DNA of 64,000 nucleotides from assembly GCA_038210655.1 (NCBI GenBank), contig JBBQWM010000006.1, positions 136,591 to 200,590 of the forward strand, written 5' to 3'. Shown in pieces: positions 15,292 to 24,054 of the stretch. Under the pieces are notes generated by a model, which did not search any database, was not told the DNA's origin, and saw only the letters and a list, made by a program, of their open reading frames with translations. How positions within the stretch are numbered: the stretch's first letter is position 1; each line of letters begins with the position of its first letter. This stretch comes from 54-19 sp038210655. GTDB taxonomy: Bacteria; Chloroflexota; Chloroflexia; Chloroheliales; Chloroheliaceae. Position numbers and translations under genes: made by a program.

Positions 15292-17166
15292 ATGCAATTA
15301 CCCACCGATGCCAACATCTTTACCGCCAAACCCGTATCTTTATCCAGTTTGTTGACCGGCATCCACAACTACAAAACTGCGTTGCCGGAATTTCAGCGTC
15401 CCTGGGTCTGGCAACCGGAAATGGTGCGCGAACTAATTATATCGGTGGCCTACCGCTACCCGGCAGGTAGCCTGTTAACCATGCCAGTGGGTAGCCATTC
15501 CAGTTTTGCGCTACGCCAGTTTGAAGGTTCGGGCGATTCGCTCAAAGATACGCCAAACCTTATGGTGCTAGATGGGCAGCAACGCCTTACCAGTCTCTAC
15601 CAGGCTTTATATAATCGGACAGGAGTAACCATCAATCTGGGACAACGCAATCAACGCACCTTTCATTTTTACCTAGATGTGCCGCTGTTAATGTCCGATC
15701 CCGATGGTAGTATTGAGGTTGGCGATCCTTTTTTCGAGAAAGCTTTGTATTATGTGGCAGATGAAAAAACTGGCAAACGGGTACGCTATGACCGCATAAT
15801 CCCCTTATACGAAGTGACTACCCGTGACGACGAGCTAAAAAATGGAGCATTACCACTTGGTTGCCTTTTCAAAACCGACGACTACCTGGAAAAGTGGCGA
15901 AAAGATTATCTGGTAGCCCTATCAGGGATGGATATGGCTAAATATATTGAACTGAATAGTAAATGGGATAAGCTGGTCGAGGCATGGCTAGAGCGCATCC
16001 GCAACTACATGTTTCCTGTCACCGAACTGGTTGAAAATATGCCCTTGCACGCTATTTGCCACATCTTTGAGAAGGTGAACAGTACCGGCGTGCCATTGGA
16101 TGTATTTGACCTTTGCACCGCTATTTTGTGGGCGGACGGCTTCAAGCTAAATGATGAGTGGCACACCACCCGCCAGCAACTGGCTCCCCTGCTGCCTATG
16201 CAACCGCTCTCAGGAAGCTATTTCTTGCAAGGGCTGGCTCTGCTGGATTCGATGGATAAGAAACGGTCTGCTCAAAGTGGTTCAGTTTCTTGTCGCAAAA
16301 ATGATTTGATGGCCTTAAAAAAGGCGACTGTACAGAAATGGTGGAAGCCGCTAATCGAGGGTTACAAGGAAGCCGCCAAGTTTATGACCAGCGAAGGTAT
16401 CATGTCTGAGCGCATTCTGCCCTACTCAACCCAAATAATGCCGCTCTCCACTATTTTCGCCGATATAATCCAGCGCCACAAAGCGGTAAATATTGGTTCT
16501 TTCTGGCCCAAAATCCGGCAATGGTATTGGTGCAGTGTTTTCACCCAGCGTTACAGCAGCCAGGTGGAAACAGGTGCGGCTAAGGATTTTGAAGAAGTAA
16601 TAAATTGGATTGATGGCGGCCCAGCTCCCGAAGTGGTACGCACCTTTAGCTTCCGGGCGGATAGCCTCCAGGAAATAACATCTATCCGCAATGCTATTTA
16701 TAAAGGAGTGCTGTGTTTGCTGGCTGGAAAAGGAGCTAAAGATTTTGGCGGTGGTGGCGACCTGAAAACCAACCTCTTTTACCAAACCCGGCAAGATCAT
16801 CATCATATTTACCCCAAAGCCGCTCTTAGCAAAAAGGGTATAAACGACCCACGTGTGGACACTATCGTAAACAAGACGCTTATTAGTGCGCCAGTGAATA
16901 ATAGCATCAGCGATAGCCTTCCTTCTAAATACGTAGCCGATTGGGAGGCAAAACTATCTGGTGCCTTTGAAGGCATCTTGCAAACCCACCTGATTGACGC
17001 GGCTGTACTTAGCTCGGACGACTGGGACAAATTCTTTGACGACCGGCGCGAAAAATTGCGCCAGCTTATCCTGACCGTCTGCGGTGGAGCGGTACAAGAT
17101 TTTACTGGCGCAACTGCCCAGACCATCGAAATTGAGGAAGCCGAGGAAGAGGAGCTTGTAGCATGA
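15292..17166 (+). CDS. DUF262 (GmrSD-like) protein with C-terminal HNH-like motif
   Basis: 624 residues. The N-terminal DUF262 domain shows PEFQRPWVW (32-40) and VLDGQQRLTSLY (92-103), the ParB-like nucleotide-binding signature also found in GmrS of the GmrSD type IV restriction enzyme. Far downstream, HIYP at 505-508 after a His run matches the DUF1524/HNH-like nuclease motif, so both halves of GmrSD appear fused. The C-terminus is acidic. The next frame starts with an ATGA overlap and is a broken hsdR, which places this gene in a restriction/defence locus. It may protect against modified foreign DNA, or be an accessory of a type I system. GGAG lies 8 nt before the ATG. Confidence 0.85.
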   Translation: MQLPTDANIFTAKPVSLSSLLTGIHNYKTALPEFQRPWVWQPEMVRELIISVAYRYPAGSLLTMPVGSHSSFALRQFEGSGDSLKDTPNLMVLDGQQRLTSLYQALYNRTGVTINLGQRNQRTFHFYLDVPLLMSDPDGSIEVGDPFFEKALYYVADEKTGKRVRYDRIIPLYEVTTRDDELKNGALPLGCLFKTDDYLEKWRKDYLVALSGMDMAKYIELNSKWDKLVEAWLERIRNYMFPVTELVENMPLHAICHIFEKVNSTGVPLDVFDLCTAILWADGFKLNDEWHTTRQQLAPLLPMQPLSGSYFLQGLALLDSMDKKRSAQSGSVSCRKNDLMALKKATVQKWWKPLIEGYKEAAKFMTSEGIMSERILPYSTQIMPLSTIFADIIQRHKAVNIGSFWPKIRQWYWCSVFTQRYSSQVETGAAKDFEEVINWIDGGPAPEVVRTFSFRADSLQEITSIRNAIYKGVLCLLAGKGAKDFGGGGDLKTNLFYQTRQDHHHIYPKAALSKKGINDPRVDTIVNKTLISAPVNNSISDSLPSKYVADWEAKLSGAFEGILQTHLIDAAVLSSDDWDKFFDDRREKLRQLILTVCGGAVQDFTGATAQTIEIEEAEEEELVA

Positions 17167-17410
17167 GCGAACGCAGTGCTATCCAAATCCCCATGCTCAA
17201 ACACGCCCAGGAAATTGGGTAGCAATATATCAAACCACAAGATGTGCTGGCTACCCGGAGCAGTGATCAGGGGCGGTATTTTGAGGAAGTTTTGCATAAC
17301 CAGATGCGGCGGCTCAACCCCGGTGTGGTAGACACCGCTCGTGCCGATGATATTATCCGCCGAATGAGCCTGCTTTCCTCTTGTATTGAAGGCAACCGCT
17401 TTGGAATGTT
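17163..17410 (+). pseudogene. Remnant of type I restriction subunit R (HsdR N-terminus)
   Basis: The ATG overlaps the stop of the DUF262 gene (ATGA). Nineteen codons (MSERSAIQIPMLKHAQEIG) are followed by TAG at 17220-17222, then the same frame continues with QYIKPQDVL, RRLNPGVVD, ADDIIRR and IEGNR. This is the conserved N-terminal segment of HsdR-like proteins, where the position of the stop is normally tryptophan (TGG to TAG). Homology ends at about 17400, just before the next gene, so the remaining 900 or so codons, with nuclease and helicase domains, are gone. No hsdM or hsdS is nearby. Confidence 0.8.
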
Positions 17411-17431
17411 AAATCGTAAGCGCAGGACAAA

Positions 17432-18262
17432 ATGCAAGCCGAAATTCAACAGCTTTTCCCGACACCCAAAGCTAATATAGAACGCGATACCCTCTATACC
17501 TTCCCCGAACTGGCCTTCCCGACCGAGGGCGTGCCGGTCGGTGAGAGTGGGAAGCGACGGCCTTACGTTTATTTCAATATGGTTTCGAGCATGGATGGCA
17601 AGATAGCGACGGCGGCAGGTAACGCCGGAGGGTTGGGTAGCCAACTCGACAAACATTTGATGCGGCGGTTGCGGACAGCCAGTGAGGGCGTAATGGTCGG
17701 AGCCGCGACTTTCCGCAACGACCCGTTTGTACCAGTCATCCCACCCGAATTGACCGACGAACGCGCCCGCTATTTCCCAACTGAGCCGCAGCCCTGGGGA
17801 ATTGTCTTGAGCCGGGACGGGAATTTGCCACTGAGCAAAAAATTCTTCCAGGGAGCCAGTAGTGACCCCTCAGCCCGGCCTATCGCGCGTCGGCTAGTCG
17901 GGTTGGGGGAAGCCGCCAGCCCCGAAGTAGTTACCAGCTTGAGCCAATATGCTCGTGTGGTGCGCGTCCCAAACCGGGAAGATTATATCGACCTGGAATG
18001 GCTGCTGGTCTATTTGTACGAAGAAGTGGGGATTCGGTGGCTGCTATGCGAGGGCGGGCCGACCCTCAATTATTCGCTGTTTTCGAGAGGGCTGGGCGAC
18101 GAGCTATTCTTGACCTTTGCGCCCAAACTGGTAGCCGGAAAGGGCGGCACTATTTTGAATGGGCCAACCATTTTCCCGCTCGACCAGATGCCCCAATTCA
18201 AGTTAGTCTCGCTTTACGAGCAGGATAGCGAGCTTTTTTTCAGGTATAGGGTAGAAAAATGA
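17432..18262 (+). CDS. RibD C-terminal/DHFR-like reductase
   Basis: 276 residues. VYFNMVSSMDGKIA near residue 47, GVMVGAATFRNDPF near 88, the LLCEGGPTLN motif near 204 and the C-terminal LFLTFAPKLVAG mark the RibD_C family, NADPH-dependent reductases of which the best known acts in riboflavin synthesis (5-amino-6-ribosylaminouracil reductase). The deaminase half of RibD is absent, so this is a stand-alone reductase that may act on riboflavin intermediates or another pyrimidine-like substrate. It starts just after the hsdR remnant with AGGAC upstream, and ends in an ATGA overlap with the methyltransferase gene, so the two are translationally coupled. Confidence 0.85.
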   Translation: MQAEIQQLFPTPKANIERDTLYTFPELAFPTEGVPVGESGKRRPYVYFNMVSSMDGKIATAAGNAGGLGSQLDKHLMRRLRTASEGVMVGAATFRNDPFVPVIPPELTDERARYFPTEPQPWGIVLSRDGNLPLSKKFFQGASSDPSARPIARRLVGLGEAASPEVVTSLSQYARVVRVPNREDYIDLEWLLVYLYEEVGIRWLLCEGGPTLNYSLFSRGLGDELFLTFAPKLVAGKGGTILNGPTIFPLDQMPQFKLVSLYEQDSELFFRYRVEK

Positions 18263-19107
18263 GCAATTCGGAGCCGAATAAAAGCGGGTTCGACCCGGCC
18301 CGCTTCAAAGAGCAAGAGAGGGCCGGATTTAACATGGTCGCCGAGCGTTACGAAGCGGCGGTTGGTTCGCTGGCCCCCATGAAGGATCGGATGCTGGAAC
18401 TAGCCGAACTTGGGCCGGGGCTGACAGTCCTGGACGTAGCAACCGGGCCGGGGATTCTGGCACGGGCGGCAGCCAGGCTGATAGGGACCGGGCAGGTGCT
18501 GGGCGTGGACATCGCCGAGGATTCGCTGGTAGTCGCCCGCCAACGGGCCGCCGCCGAGGGATTAACGCAAGTCAGCTTCGAGGTCGAGGATGCCGAAGCC
18601 TTAACTTTGCCGGACGCGAGTTTCGACCGGGTGTTATGCTCGTTAGGGCTGATGCACTTCCCAAACCCTGAAAAAGCCCTGTCCGAAATACGGCGGGTGC
18701 TAAAGCCGGGTGGTAGGCTGGTCGCGTCGGTTTGGGGCGAAGCCGAGGAAGCTCCCCTGATCCAGGTCGCGTTGCAAACGCTGGCTCGTAATTTCCCGCC
18801 TCCAAAGGTCGAACGGCCCTCGATGTTCCGCTTTGGGCAACCCGAAACGCTGGCAAAGCTGGTTACAGCGTCCGGCTTTAAGGTCGTGCAAATTGAGAAA
18901 GTCCAGATTGCGGCGACTGCCCCGGATGCAATTAGCTATTGGAAAGGCTTTTTGGGAACGGCGGGGATCACAGCGGTCGCCCTTGCCAAACAGTCTCCCG
19001 AAGTCCAGGCTCACCTTGAAAAAGAGGTCGAGACCGACCTCGCCCCCTATTGGCGCGACGATCATTACGACCTGACCAGCGCGGTGCTAGTCGTGGTTTG
19101 CGATTGA
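18259..19107 (+). CDS. Class I SAM-dependent methyltransferase (UbiE-like)
   Basis: 282 residues. Motif I DVATGPG (59-65), an acidic ribose-binding position in GVDIAEDSL (about 84), and LMHFPNPEKALSEIRRVLKPGG (motifs II-III) identify a methyltransferase_11/UbiE-type fold. It transfers methyl from S-adenosylmethionine to a small molecule, which cannot be named. It overlaps the RibD-type reductase by 4 bp, suggesting a two-gene pathway. The end of the protein (WRDDHYDLTSAVLVVVCD) is consistent with a quinone/sterol-type methyltransferase but is not diagnostic. Confidence 0.9.
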   Translation: MSNSEPNKSGFDPARFKEQERAGFNMVAERYEAAVGSLAPMKDRMLELAELGPGLTVLDVATGPGILARAAARLIGTGQVLGVDIAEDSLVVARQRAAAEGLTQVSFEVEDAEALTLPDASFDRVLCSLGLMHFPNPEKALSEIRRVLKPGGRLVASVWGEAEEAPLIQVALQTLARNFPPPKVERPSMFRFGQPETLAKLVTASGFKVVQIEKVQIAATAPDAISYWKGFLGTAGITAVALAKQSPEVQAHLEKEVETDLAPYWRDDHYDLTSAVLVVVCD

Positions 19108-19183
19108 CCGAGCAAGAAAAATTGTAGTATAGTGCAGTGACGACTAACAACCCTGATTTCCCTAGAAGGTGATTAAACTAACC

Positions 19184-19633
19184 ATGAATGACCCGCATAT
19201 TGATATTGATGAAGTAGAAAACTATCAGCCGCCCAAACCTGCCGAAGAAATTCCGGCGGCTCAGGCCAGTACGACCCCACCGTCACCCAATCCCGCATCC
19301 CAAACCTTTGACGACGATTTCGATGAAGAGCGCATGACGGGCGGTTCTACCTTTGGCGATATATTTTCGAGTATGAGCCAGCAATTCCGGCGCTGGCAAG
19401 ATCAGGCCGGCTCCGGCGGTGATAGCGAATTTATCCCCAAAGAGACGCGCCGCCACTTGCGGGCCAGCCAGCGTGAACTCTTGCTGGCCTGGCGTTCGCT
19501 GATCGACTATTCGCTCGAACGGATCGACCGCCGGGATGTGCGCGACCAAATCCGCCGCGAAGCCGAAATGAGCGACGATACCGAACCAGTTAGCAATTCC
19601 AGTAAAATCGTAGTGGAGGAAGTGGAAGATTAA
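19184..19633 (+). CDS. Acidic hypothetical protein
   Basis: 149 residues. A disordered, acidic, Pro-rich first half (PPKPAEEIP, TTPPSPNP, DDDFDEE) is followed by a helical C-terminal segment (about 85-125: RRHLRASQRELLLAWRSL) of a kind I recall at the end of small chloroflexal and actinobacterial proteins of unknown function. No membrane segment. The ATG at 19184 is preferred to the GTG at 19169 because AAGGTGATT is correctly spaced from it. Confidence 0.65.
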   Translation: MNDPHIDIDEVENYQPPKPAEEIPAAQASTTPPSPNPASQTFDDDFDEERMTGGSTFGDIFSSMSQQFRRWQDQAGSGGDSEFIPKETRRHLRASQRELLLAWRSLIDYSLERIDRRDVRDQIRREAEMSDDTEPVSNSSKIVVEEVED

Positions 19634-19668
19634 TTAACAGGAATGAAGGGGATTTTGGATTTTAGATT

Positions 19669-19768
19669 TTAACTACACCCTTCCCTGTGGGTGACCATAC
19701 GGGGTTGCACCCTACAACCGATGCTGGGTAGGGGCGACCCTATGTGGTCGCCCGATCTGAGCAGTTAC
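19669..19768. repeat. Core-B repeat element
   Basis: Begins with TAACTACAC and ends with CTGAGCAGTTAC (19757-19768); the inside carries GGTGACCATACGGGGTTGCA and GTAGGGGCGACCCTATGTGG. Diverged member of the modular family. Confidence 0.7.
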
Positions 19769-19808
19769 ATTAGATTTACGATAGTAGGTAAAGATTAGTG
19801 TATAGCTG

Positions 19809-19882
19809 AATTGGCAGAGCAATGTCCCACGAGGGTCGGGGTATTCTGTTGGATATGGCTCCGCCCATAGACTTCCCTTATT
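19809..19882. repeat. Third repeat family, copy 2
   Basis: TTGGCAGAGCAATGTCC at the left and GGCTCCGCCCATAGA at the right are shared with 1356-1420; GGGGTATTCTGTTGGATA is shared with 40487-40562. Confidence 0.7.
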
Positions 19883-19913
19883 TAATAATCCCGTTCATCC
19901 TGCCTATCCCTGT

Positions 19914-20030
19914 TAATACCAAGTCCGGTAAAGTAGAGTAGTAGAGAATTTATTCTCTTTCCTTTTGCAAACGGCTAAAGAGAATAAATTCTCTACTACA
20001 AATCTTGCCTACTTATTAGGACCTGGTATA
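19914..20030. repeat. MITE-like palindrome
   Basis: A 23-bp perfect inverted repeat (19938-19960 and 19977-19999, built from GTAGTAGAGAATTTATTC) sits inside outer inverted ends TAATACCAAGTCC and GGACCTGGTATA. It lies next to the stop of the ligase gene and may terminate it. Confidence 0.75.
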
Positions 20031-20036
20031 ATTCCC

Positions 20037-20891
20037 TCAAAAGGCTGGAGTCGGGCGTTGACGTTCCAGGTTCCAGGCCGGGTTAGCGTATTTGGTGGTT
20101 AGCAATTGGTGGGCGAGGGCGGCTTCGGCTTCGGTCGGGGCGCTTTCGAGCGGAGCGGCTTGGAAATGGGCGGCAAAGGCAATGGCAAAGCTGTTTTCGG
20201 CCTCGGCAAAGGAGACCATCCGCCCGGTCGCCTGCTCCACCGAGCAAAGCCGGGCCGCAACCTGGGCGATTGCCTCGGCCTGAGTAGTGCGGGGTGGCGG
20301 TTTTAGCACCGTAAAAAGCTTTTCGACATCGACGGTCAAAAGAATAGTCCCCTGTTGGAGCAGCGCCCCCCGACGGCGGGCCTGGGCGCTCCCGATCAGC
20401 TTACGCCCTTGCCAGGTGACTTCGTAAGCGCTGGGCGCGTCAAAGCAGGCGGCGGTCGCTGCGCCGTCCTCCCCGCGCCGATGTTTGTCGGCTAACTCGG
20501 CGGCGACTCCCAAACCTTGCAAACCCTCGACCAGCGCTCCACTGATCTTGCGATACGACTCCAGCACCCCCCCACTAAATTCCGGGTCATCACTGGCCGC
20601 GATCAGGCTATATGTTAGCTCACCCCAATCGTGCAAAATAGCCCGCCCGCCAGTCGGACGGCGCACCCAGTCTATCCCTAGTCGGGCGCAAGCTTCAAAA
20701 TCCACTTCGCGTTCGGCGCGTTGGGCATAGCCAAGCGAAAGCGCGGCAGGCTCCCAGCCATATAGCCGCACAAGCGGGGCAGGTCGTTCGCCCGCCTCTA
20801 GCCGGTCGGCATAATGCTGCCAGAGTGCCTCATCCAACGCCATATTGTAAGCCCCCCGGTCGCGCCCGGAACGTATCAACCGCCAATCCAT
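20037..20891 (-). CDS. Lipoate-protein ligase A family protein
   Basis: 284 residues of the BPL/LplA fold. RRPTGGRA (77-84) is the lipoyl-AMP-binding signature and K164 in GRKLIGSAQ is the expected catalytic lysine. Members attach lipoate or octanoate to E2 and GcvH proteins. The protein lacks the large C-terminal accessory domain of E. coli LplA, so it could be an octanoyltransferase (LipM/LipL type) rather than a full ligase; the motifs alone do not separate them. The adjacent genes do not encode lipoyl-dependent enzymes. Confidence 0.88.
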   Translation of the reverse strand: MDWRLIRSGRDRGAYNMALDEALWQHYADRLEAGERPAPLVRLYGWEPAALSLGYAQRAEREVDFEACARLGIDWVRRPTGGRAILHDWGELTYSLIAASDDPEFSGGVLESYRKISGALVEGLQGLGVAAELADKHRRGEDGAATAACFDAPSAYEVTWQGRKLIGSAQARRRGALLQQGTILLTVDVEKLFTVLKPPPRTTQAEAIAQVAARLCSVEQATGRMVSFAEAENSFAIAFAAHFQAAPLESAPTEAEAALAHQLLTTKYANPAWNLERQRPTPAF

Positions 20892-20943
20892 TTGTAAATC
20901 CTGTTATGTAAATCTGCTCATGCCAGTCGCCTTATACGACTTC

Positions 20944-21681
20944 TTAAAACTTGGCAGCCAATTCGGGCGGTAACTCAAACTGTTGGGGAAGTTCGAGCGA
21001 AGAGCGGGTCGGGTCGGTGGTCGGGGCCGCCCCCTGTTCGTAAAGCAACCGTTCGAGACGAGGCAGGCCCAGCGTCAAGCCATAGGCCAACTCCGCCCCG
21101 GTAATCCCCACGATTTGCAGCAAATCGACCTGCCCGGAGCGCAAGCCAAAGCGGGTCTCAAAATCACGTGGGCGAGTAATAAGCATGCCACGTACCGGCG
21201 AGGCCGGATATTGAGGGCTGATCGGCCCGTTGAGCGGCATCCAGTCGTGGTAATCAAAGAGCTTGCCGCGCCTCAACTCGAAATAAACCCCGACCTGATA
21301 AGCCATTAGACGGTGGAGCATATCAACCGCCCAACCTGCCCGTTCCGGCGTGCGGATCAGCATTTCATAACCAAAGCCGCTGTAGTTGTTGGGGTCAAGT
21401 TGTTCGGGGTCTTCGACTTTCCAGGGCTGGCTAAAGGCGCTGGTAACATAAATCCAATCAGGATGCTTCTCATTAGGGGCGATCTCGATTACGGCGTAAT
21501 GTAGCCATTCGTCGTTAATGGTGGTGGTTGGGCCAAGAATAGCTCGATAGCTTTCGGCCTTTATTGGCAGTACCGTCTTGGGGAGTGGCCCAAAAAGTTC
21601 TGGATAAACCCGCTCCTCGCGGTCGCGCCAGATTTCCTCAAACCAAAACATTTTATCCCACTCAAATACTCGTTCTGACAT
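20944..21681 (-). CDS. Suppressor-of-fused (SUFU) domain protein
   Basis: 245 residues. The N-terminal two-thirds resemble the bacterial SUFU domain: an early WLHYAVIEIAP, a central SGFGYEMLIRTPE, a MPLNGPISPQ segment and the closing LQIVGITGAELAYG. SUFU proteins regulate hedgehog signalling in animals, but bacterial members have no settled role; some are immunity proteins for polymorphic toxins. No toxin gene is adjacent here. It is soluble and appears complete. GAAAG precedes the ATG. Confidence 0.8.
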   Translation of the reverse strand: MSERVFEWDKMFWFEEIWRDREERVYPELFGPLPKTVLPIKAESYRAILGPTTTINDEWLHYAVIEIAPNEKHPDWIYVTSAFSQPWKVEDPEQLDPNNYSGFGYEMLIRTPERAGWAVDMLHRLMAYQVGVYFELRRGKLFDYHDWMPLNGPISPQYPASPVRGMLITRPRDFETRFGLRSGQVDLLQIVGITGAELAYGLTLGLPRLERLLYEQGAAPTTDPTRSSLELPQQFELPPELAAKF

Positions 21682-21750
21682 GCAATTCTTTCTAGTTATT
21701 AGTGGTCAATTTTCAGATAGATTAATGGATTTTTCGGATAGGCTCAAATC

Positions 21751-22167
21751 TTAGACCCCCACCGACGTAATCTTGTCCGGCACGAGATAGAGCGTCATAC
21801 GCTCCTTATCGCCAAAAGATAACGCCTGGTTGTGGCCTTCGATAGGGCCATAGTAACGCTGACCGAGCTTTTCGAGGTCTTCCTGGGCCAAAGCCGGGTC
21901 TTGCGTGACATCAAATTCGGCCTGACCTTTGACGACTACATAGCGCCCGCCATTTGGGACACTGACCGAGAAGCGCGGGTCGCGGGCCAGATTGCGGGCC
22001 TTCAGACTATCCTTCTCAATCACAAAAAGCAGTTTAGTACGCTCTTCATTAAAACCAAACCAGACCGTCGAAAGCTGCGGTGTACCGTCCGGATTGATCG
22101 TCGCCATCACCGCGTAATGGGGATAAGACATATAGGCCAGTTGGCGGGAAGTAAATTCGGCTGTCAT
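21751..22167 (-). CDS. PPOX-class F420/FMN-dependent enzyme
   Basis: 138 residues of the pyridoxamine-phosphate-oxidase-like split-barrel fold: AVMATINPDGTPQLSTVWF at the start, LARDPRFSVSV in the middle, and a YVVVKGQAEF strand. The size and pattern fit the 'PPOX class probable F420-dependent' group. These small oxidoreductases reduce various substrates with F420H2 or FMN; the substrate is unknown. An AAAGGAATTGTGTAGATAA stretch supplies the ribosome site. Confidence 0.85.
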   Translation of the reverse strand: MTAEFTSRQLAYMSYPHYAVMATINPDGTPQLSTVWFGFNEERTKLLFVIEKDSLKARNLARDPRFSVSVPNGGRYVVVKGQAEFDVTQDPALAQEDLEKLGQRYYGPIEGHNQALSFGDKERMTLYLVPDKITSVGV

Positions 22168-22193
22168 TTATCTACACAATTCCTTTCTAATTC

Positions 22194-22328
22194 AATGCAG
22201 AGTGCAGAATGCAGAATGCAGAATGTTTTAGTTTTCATTCTTCACTTCTCACCTCTCGCCCCTATCCTTTAATGTCCCTTGTATCTTTTTAATTCTGCAT
22301 TCTGCATTCTGCATTCTCTATTCTGCAT
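22194..22328. repeat. Inverted pair of GCAGAAT heptamer arrays
   Basis: Left array 22195-22224 (GCAGAATGCAGAATGCAGAA) faces the reverse-complement array 22293-22328 (ATTCTGCATTCTGCATTC). The right array runs into the lysA stop codon. Confidence 0.8.
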
Positions 22329-23646
22329 TTAACCGCTCCGGCCCGATTAAGTCCTGGAAGGTTTCGCGGCGGCGGATCAGGTGAGCGGTGGGGCCATCTA
22401 CCAAAATTTCGGCAGCGCGGGGGCGGGAGTTATAGTTGGAGGCCATCGTAAAACCGTATGCACCTGCACTCAAGATCGCCAGGCGTGTGCCTTCGGCAAG
22501 CTCGACCAATGGCACGTTATGGCCCAACCAGTCGCCACTCTCGCAGACTGGCCCGACGACCTCGTAAGTAAGGGTGGGTCGGGCGGCATCCGCCAGTAAC
22601 GGCACAATCTTGTGGGTCGCCTGATAGAGGGCTGGACGGATCAAGTCGTTCATAGCGGCATCGACAATCGCAAAATTTACTTCCTCGTTAGTTTTTAGAT
22701 AAAGCGTTTCGGTCAAGAGTGCGCCTGCCTCCGCCACCAAATAGCGGCCCGGTTCGGTCAAGAGTGGATAGGCTCGGTCAGCCTCGTGCAAGACCTGGGC
22801 GATAGCCTCGGCAAGGACGGCAGGTTGCTCCGGCTTTTCACCGGTGTAGCTGGCTCCCAGACCGCCACCAATATCAAGATATTCAAGCTTCGCACCGATC
22901 AATTTTTCCACCTCGTCCGCCAGGGCTAATAGTCGCCGGAAAGCCTGCACAATCGGTTGGATATGCAACAGTTGCGACCCAATGTGCATTTGCAGACCAC
23001 GCAACCGCACGACAGGAGAGTGAGCTACTTTTAGGGCTAATTGGGTTACTTCTTCCATTGCCAGCCCAAATTTGTTGGTGTGTTTGCCGGTCGTAATGTA
23101 GGGATGCGTTCCGGCTTCTACGTCTGGGTTGACCCGGATCGAAATTCCGATGGAGTTGGACGGCACATTATGGGCCAGCGCCCGTCGTTCGATCAAAGCC
23201 AGTTCGCCCGCCGATTCGACGTTAAAGGCCCGGATAGCTTTATCAAGCGCAAAATCGATCTCGGCGGCGGTCTTCCCCACCCCGGCAAAGACGATCTTGG
23301 TCGGATCGATCCCGGCTTCTAAAGCTCGGAAAAGCTCGCCTGCGCTGACTACGTCGGCCCCGGCCCCCAAATCTCTTAGCAACCGCAAGATTGCTAGATT
23401 AGAATTAGCCTTGACCGCATAGCAAATGGTCGCATCCAGACCCGCGCCATCAAAGGCTTGCCGATACCGCCCAAACGCCTCCCGAATACTGCGGGTCGAA
23501 TAGACGTAGCAAGGTGTACCGTATTGGGCCGCGATCTCATTCAGGCTTAGGTCTTCCAAATAGAGTTGTCCTTCGCGGTAGGCAAAATAGGGTGGAAGCC
23601 AATCGTTATCGGGTAAATTTAGATTATTTGGATTTTGGTTCTGCAC
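22318..23646 (-). CDS. lysA: Diaminopimelate decarboxylase LysA
   Basis: 442 residues from the GTG start. K79 in CYAVKANSN is the PLP-lysine; a HIGSQ motif, the GGGLG phosphate-binding loop, EPGRYLV and CESGDWLG (catalytic Cys at the dimer interface) are all present. It converts meso-diaminopimelate to lysine and CO2. The GTG at 23646 has AAGGAG 6 nt upstream, whereas the more upstream ATG (23697) lies inside a repeat element and adds 17 unconserved residues. The gene's last codons and TAG are made from the GCAGAAT repeat array, so the repeat has spread to the very end of the coding sequence. Confidence 0.95.
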   Translation of the reverse strand: MQNQNPNNLNLPDNDWLPPYFAYREGQLYLEDLSLNEIAAQYGTPCYVYSTRSIREAFGRYRQAFDGAGLDATICYAVKANSNLAILRLLRDLGAGADVVSAGELFRALEAGIDPTKIVFAGVGKTAAEIDFALDKAIRAFNVESAGELALIERRALAHNVPSNSIGISIRVNPDVEAGTHPYITTGKHTNKFGLAMEEVTQLALKVAHSPVVRLRGLQMHIGSQLLHIQPIVQAFRRLLALADEVEKLIGAKLEYLDIGGGLGASYTGEKPEQPAVLAEAIAQVLHEADRAYPLLTEPGRYLVAEAGALLTETLYLKTNEEVNFAIVDAAMNDLIRPALYQATHKIVPLLADAARPTLTYEVVGPVCESGDWLGHNVPLVELAEGTRLAILSAGAYGFTMASNYNSRPRAAEILVDGPTAHLIRRRETFQDLIGPERLNAE

Positions 23647-23676
23647 GAAACTCTCCTTACGCTTAAAACTTTTTGT

Positions 23677-23798
23677 GTAACTACTCAGCCATGTCATTCT
23701 GAGGCGGAAGATTACCTCGATTTTGCCGGAGATAGTTCCCCGCCGAAGAATCTTAGACCCTTCGTTGCGGCTCAGGGTGACATAGCCTGAGTAGTTAC
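23677..23798. repeat. Core-A modular repeat
   Basis: GTAACTACTCAG at the left and CTGAGTAGTTAC at the right are perfect inverted ends. The core starts TGTCATTCTGAG and ends CTCAGGGTGACA, also inverted. It is related to 1162-1301. Confidence 0.85.
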
Positions 23799-24054
23799 CT
23801 TTTTTTCAAAATCCCAAATTCCCGGCTATTTTACGCTATCTTTTGGCAAATAGCATGTTACTATAATCTAACAATGCTCTAGCATTCTTCTCATAAACCT
23901 CTAATGGTGAGTTACGTAGAGTCTTATGTGATAGAGCTAACTGCTTTACGGGCTAATTAGTGTAATCTTAAATATCTTTTAAATAAAATAGACCCTTTTA
24001 ATAGCCGGTAAAAGATTGTCAGCAATAATAGAAAAAGCGAAGGCAGGAGAAAAT

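Noticed and set aside
22194..22328. CRISPR array
   Set aside because: The repeats are 7-mers without unique spacers.
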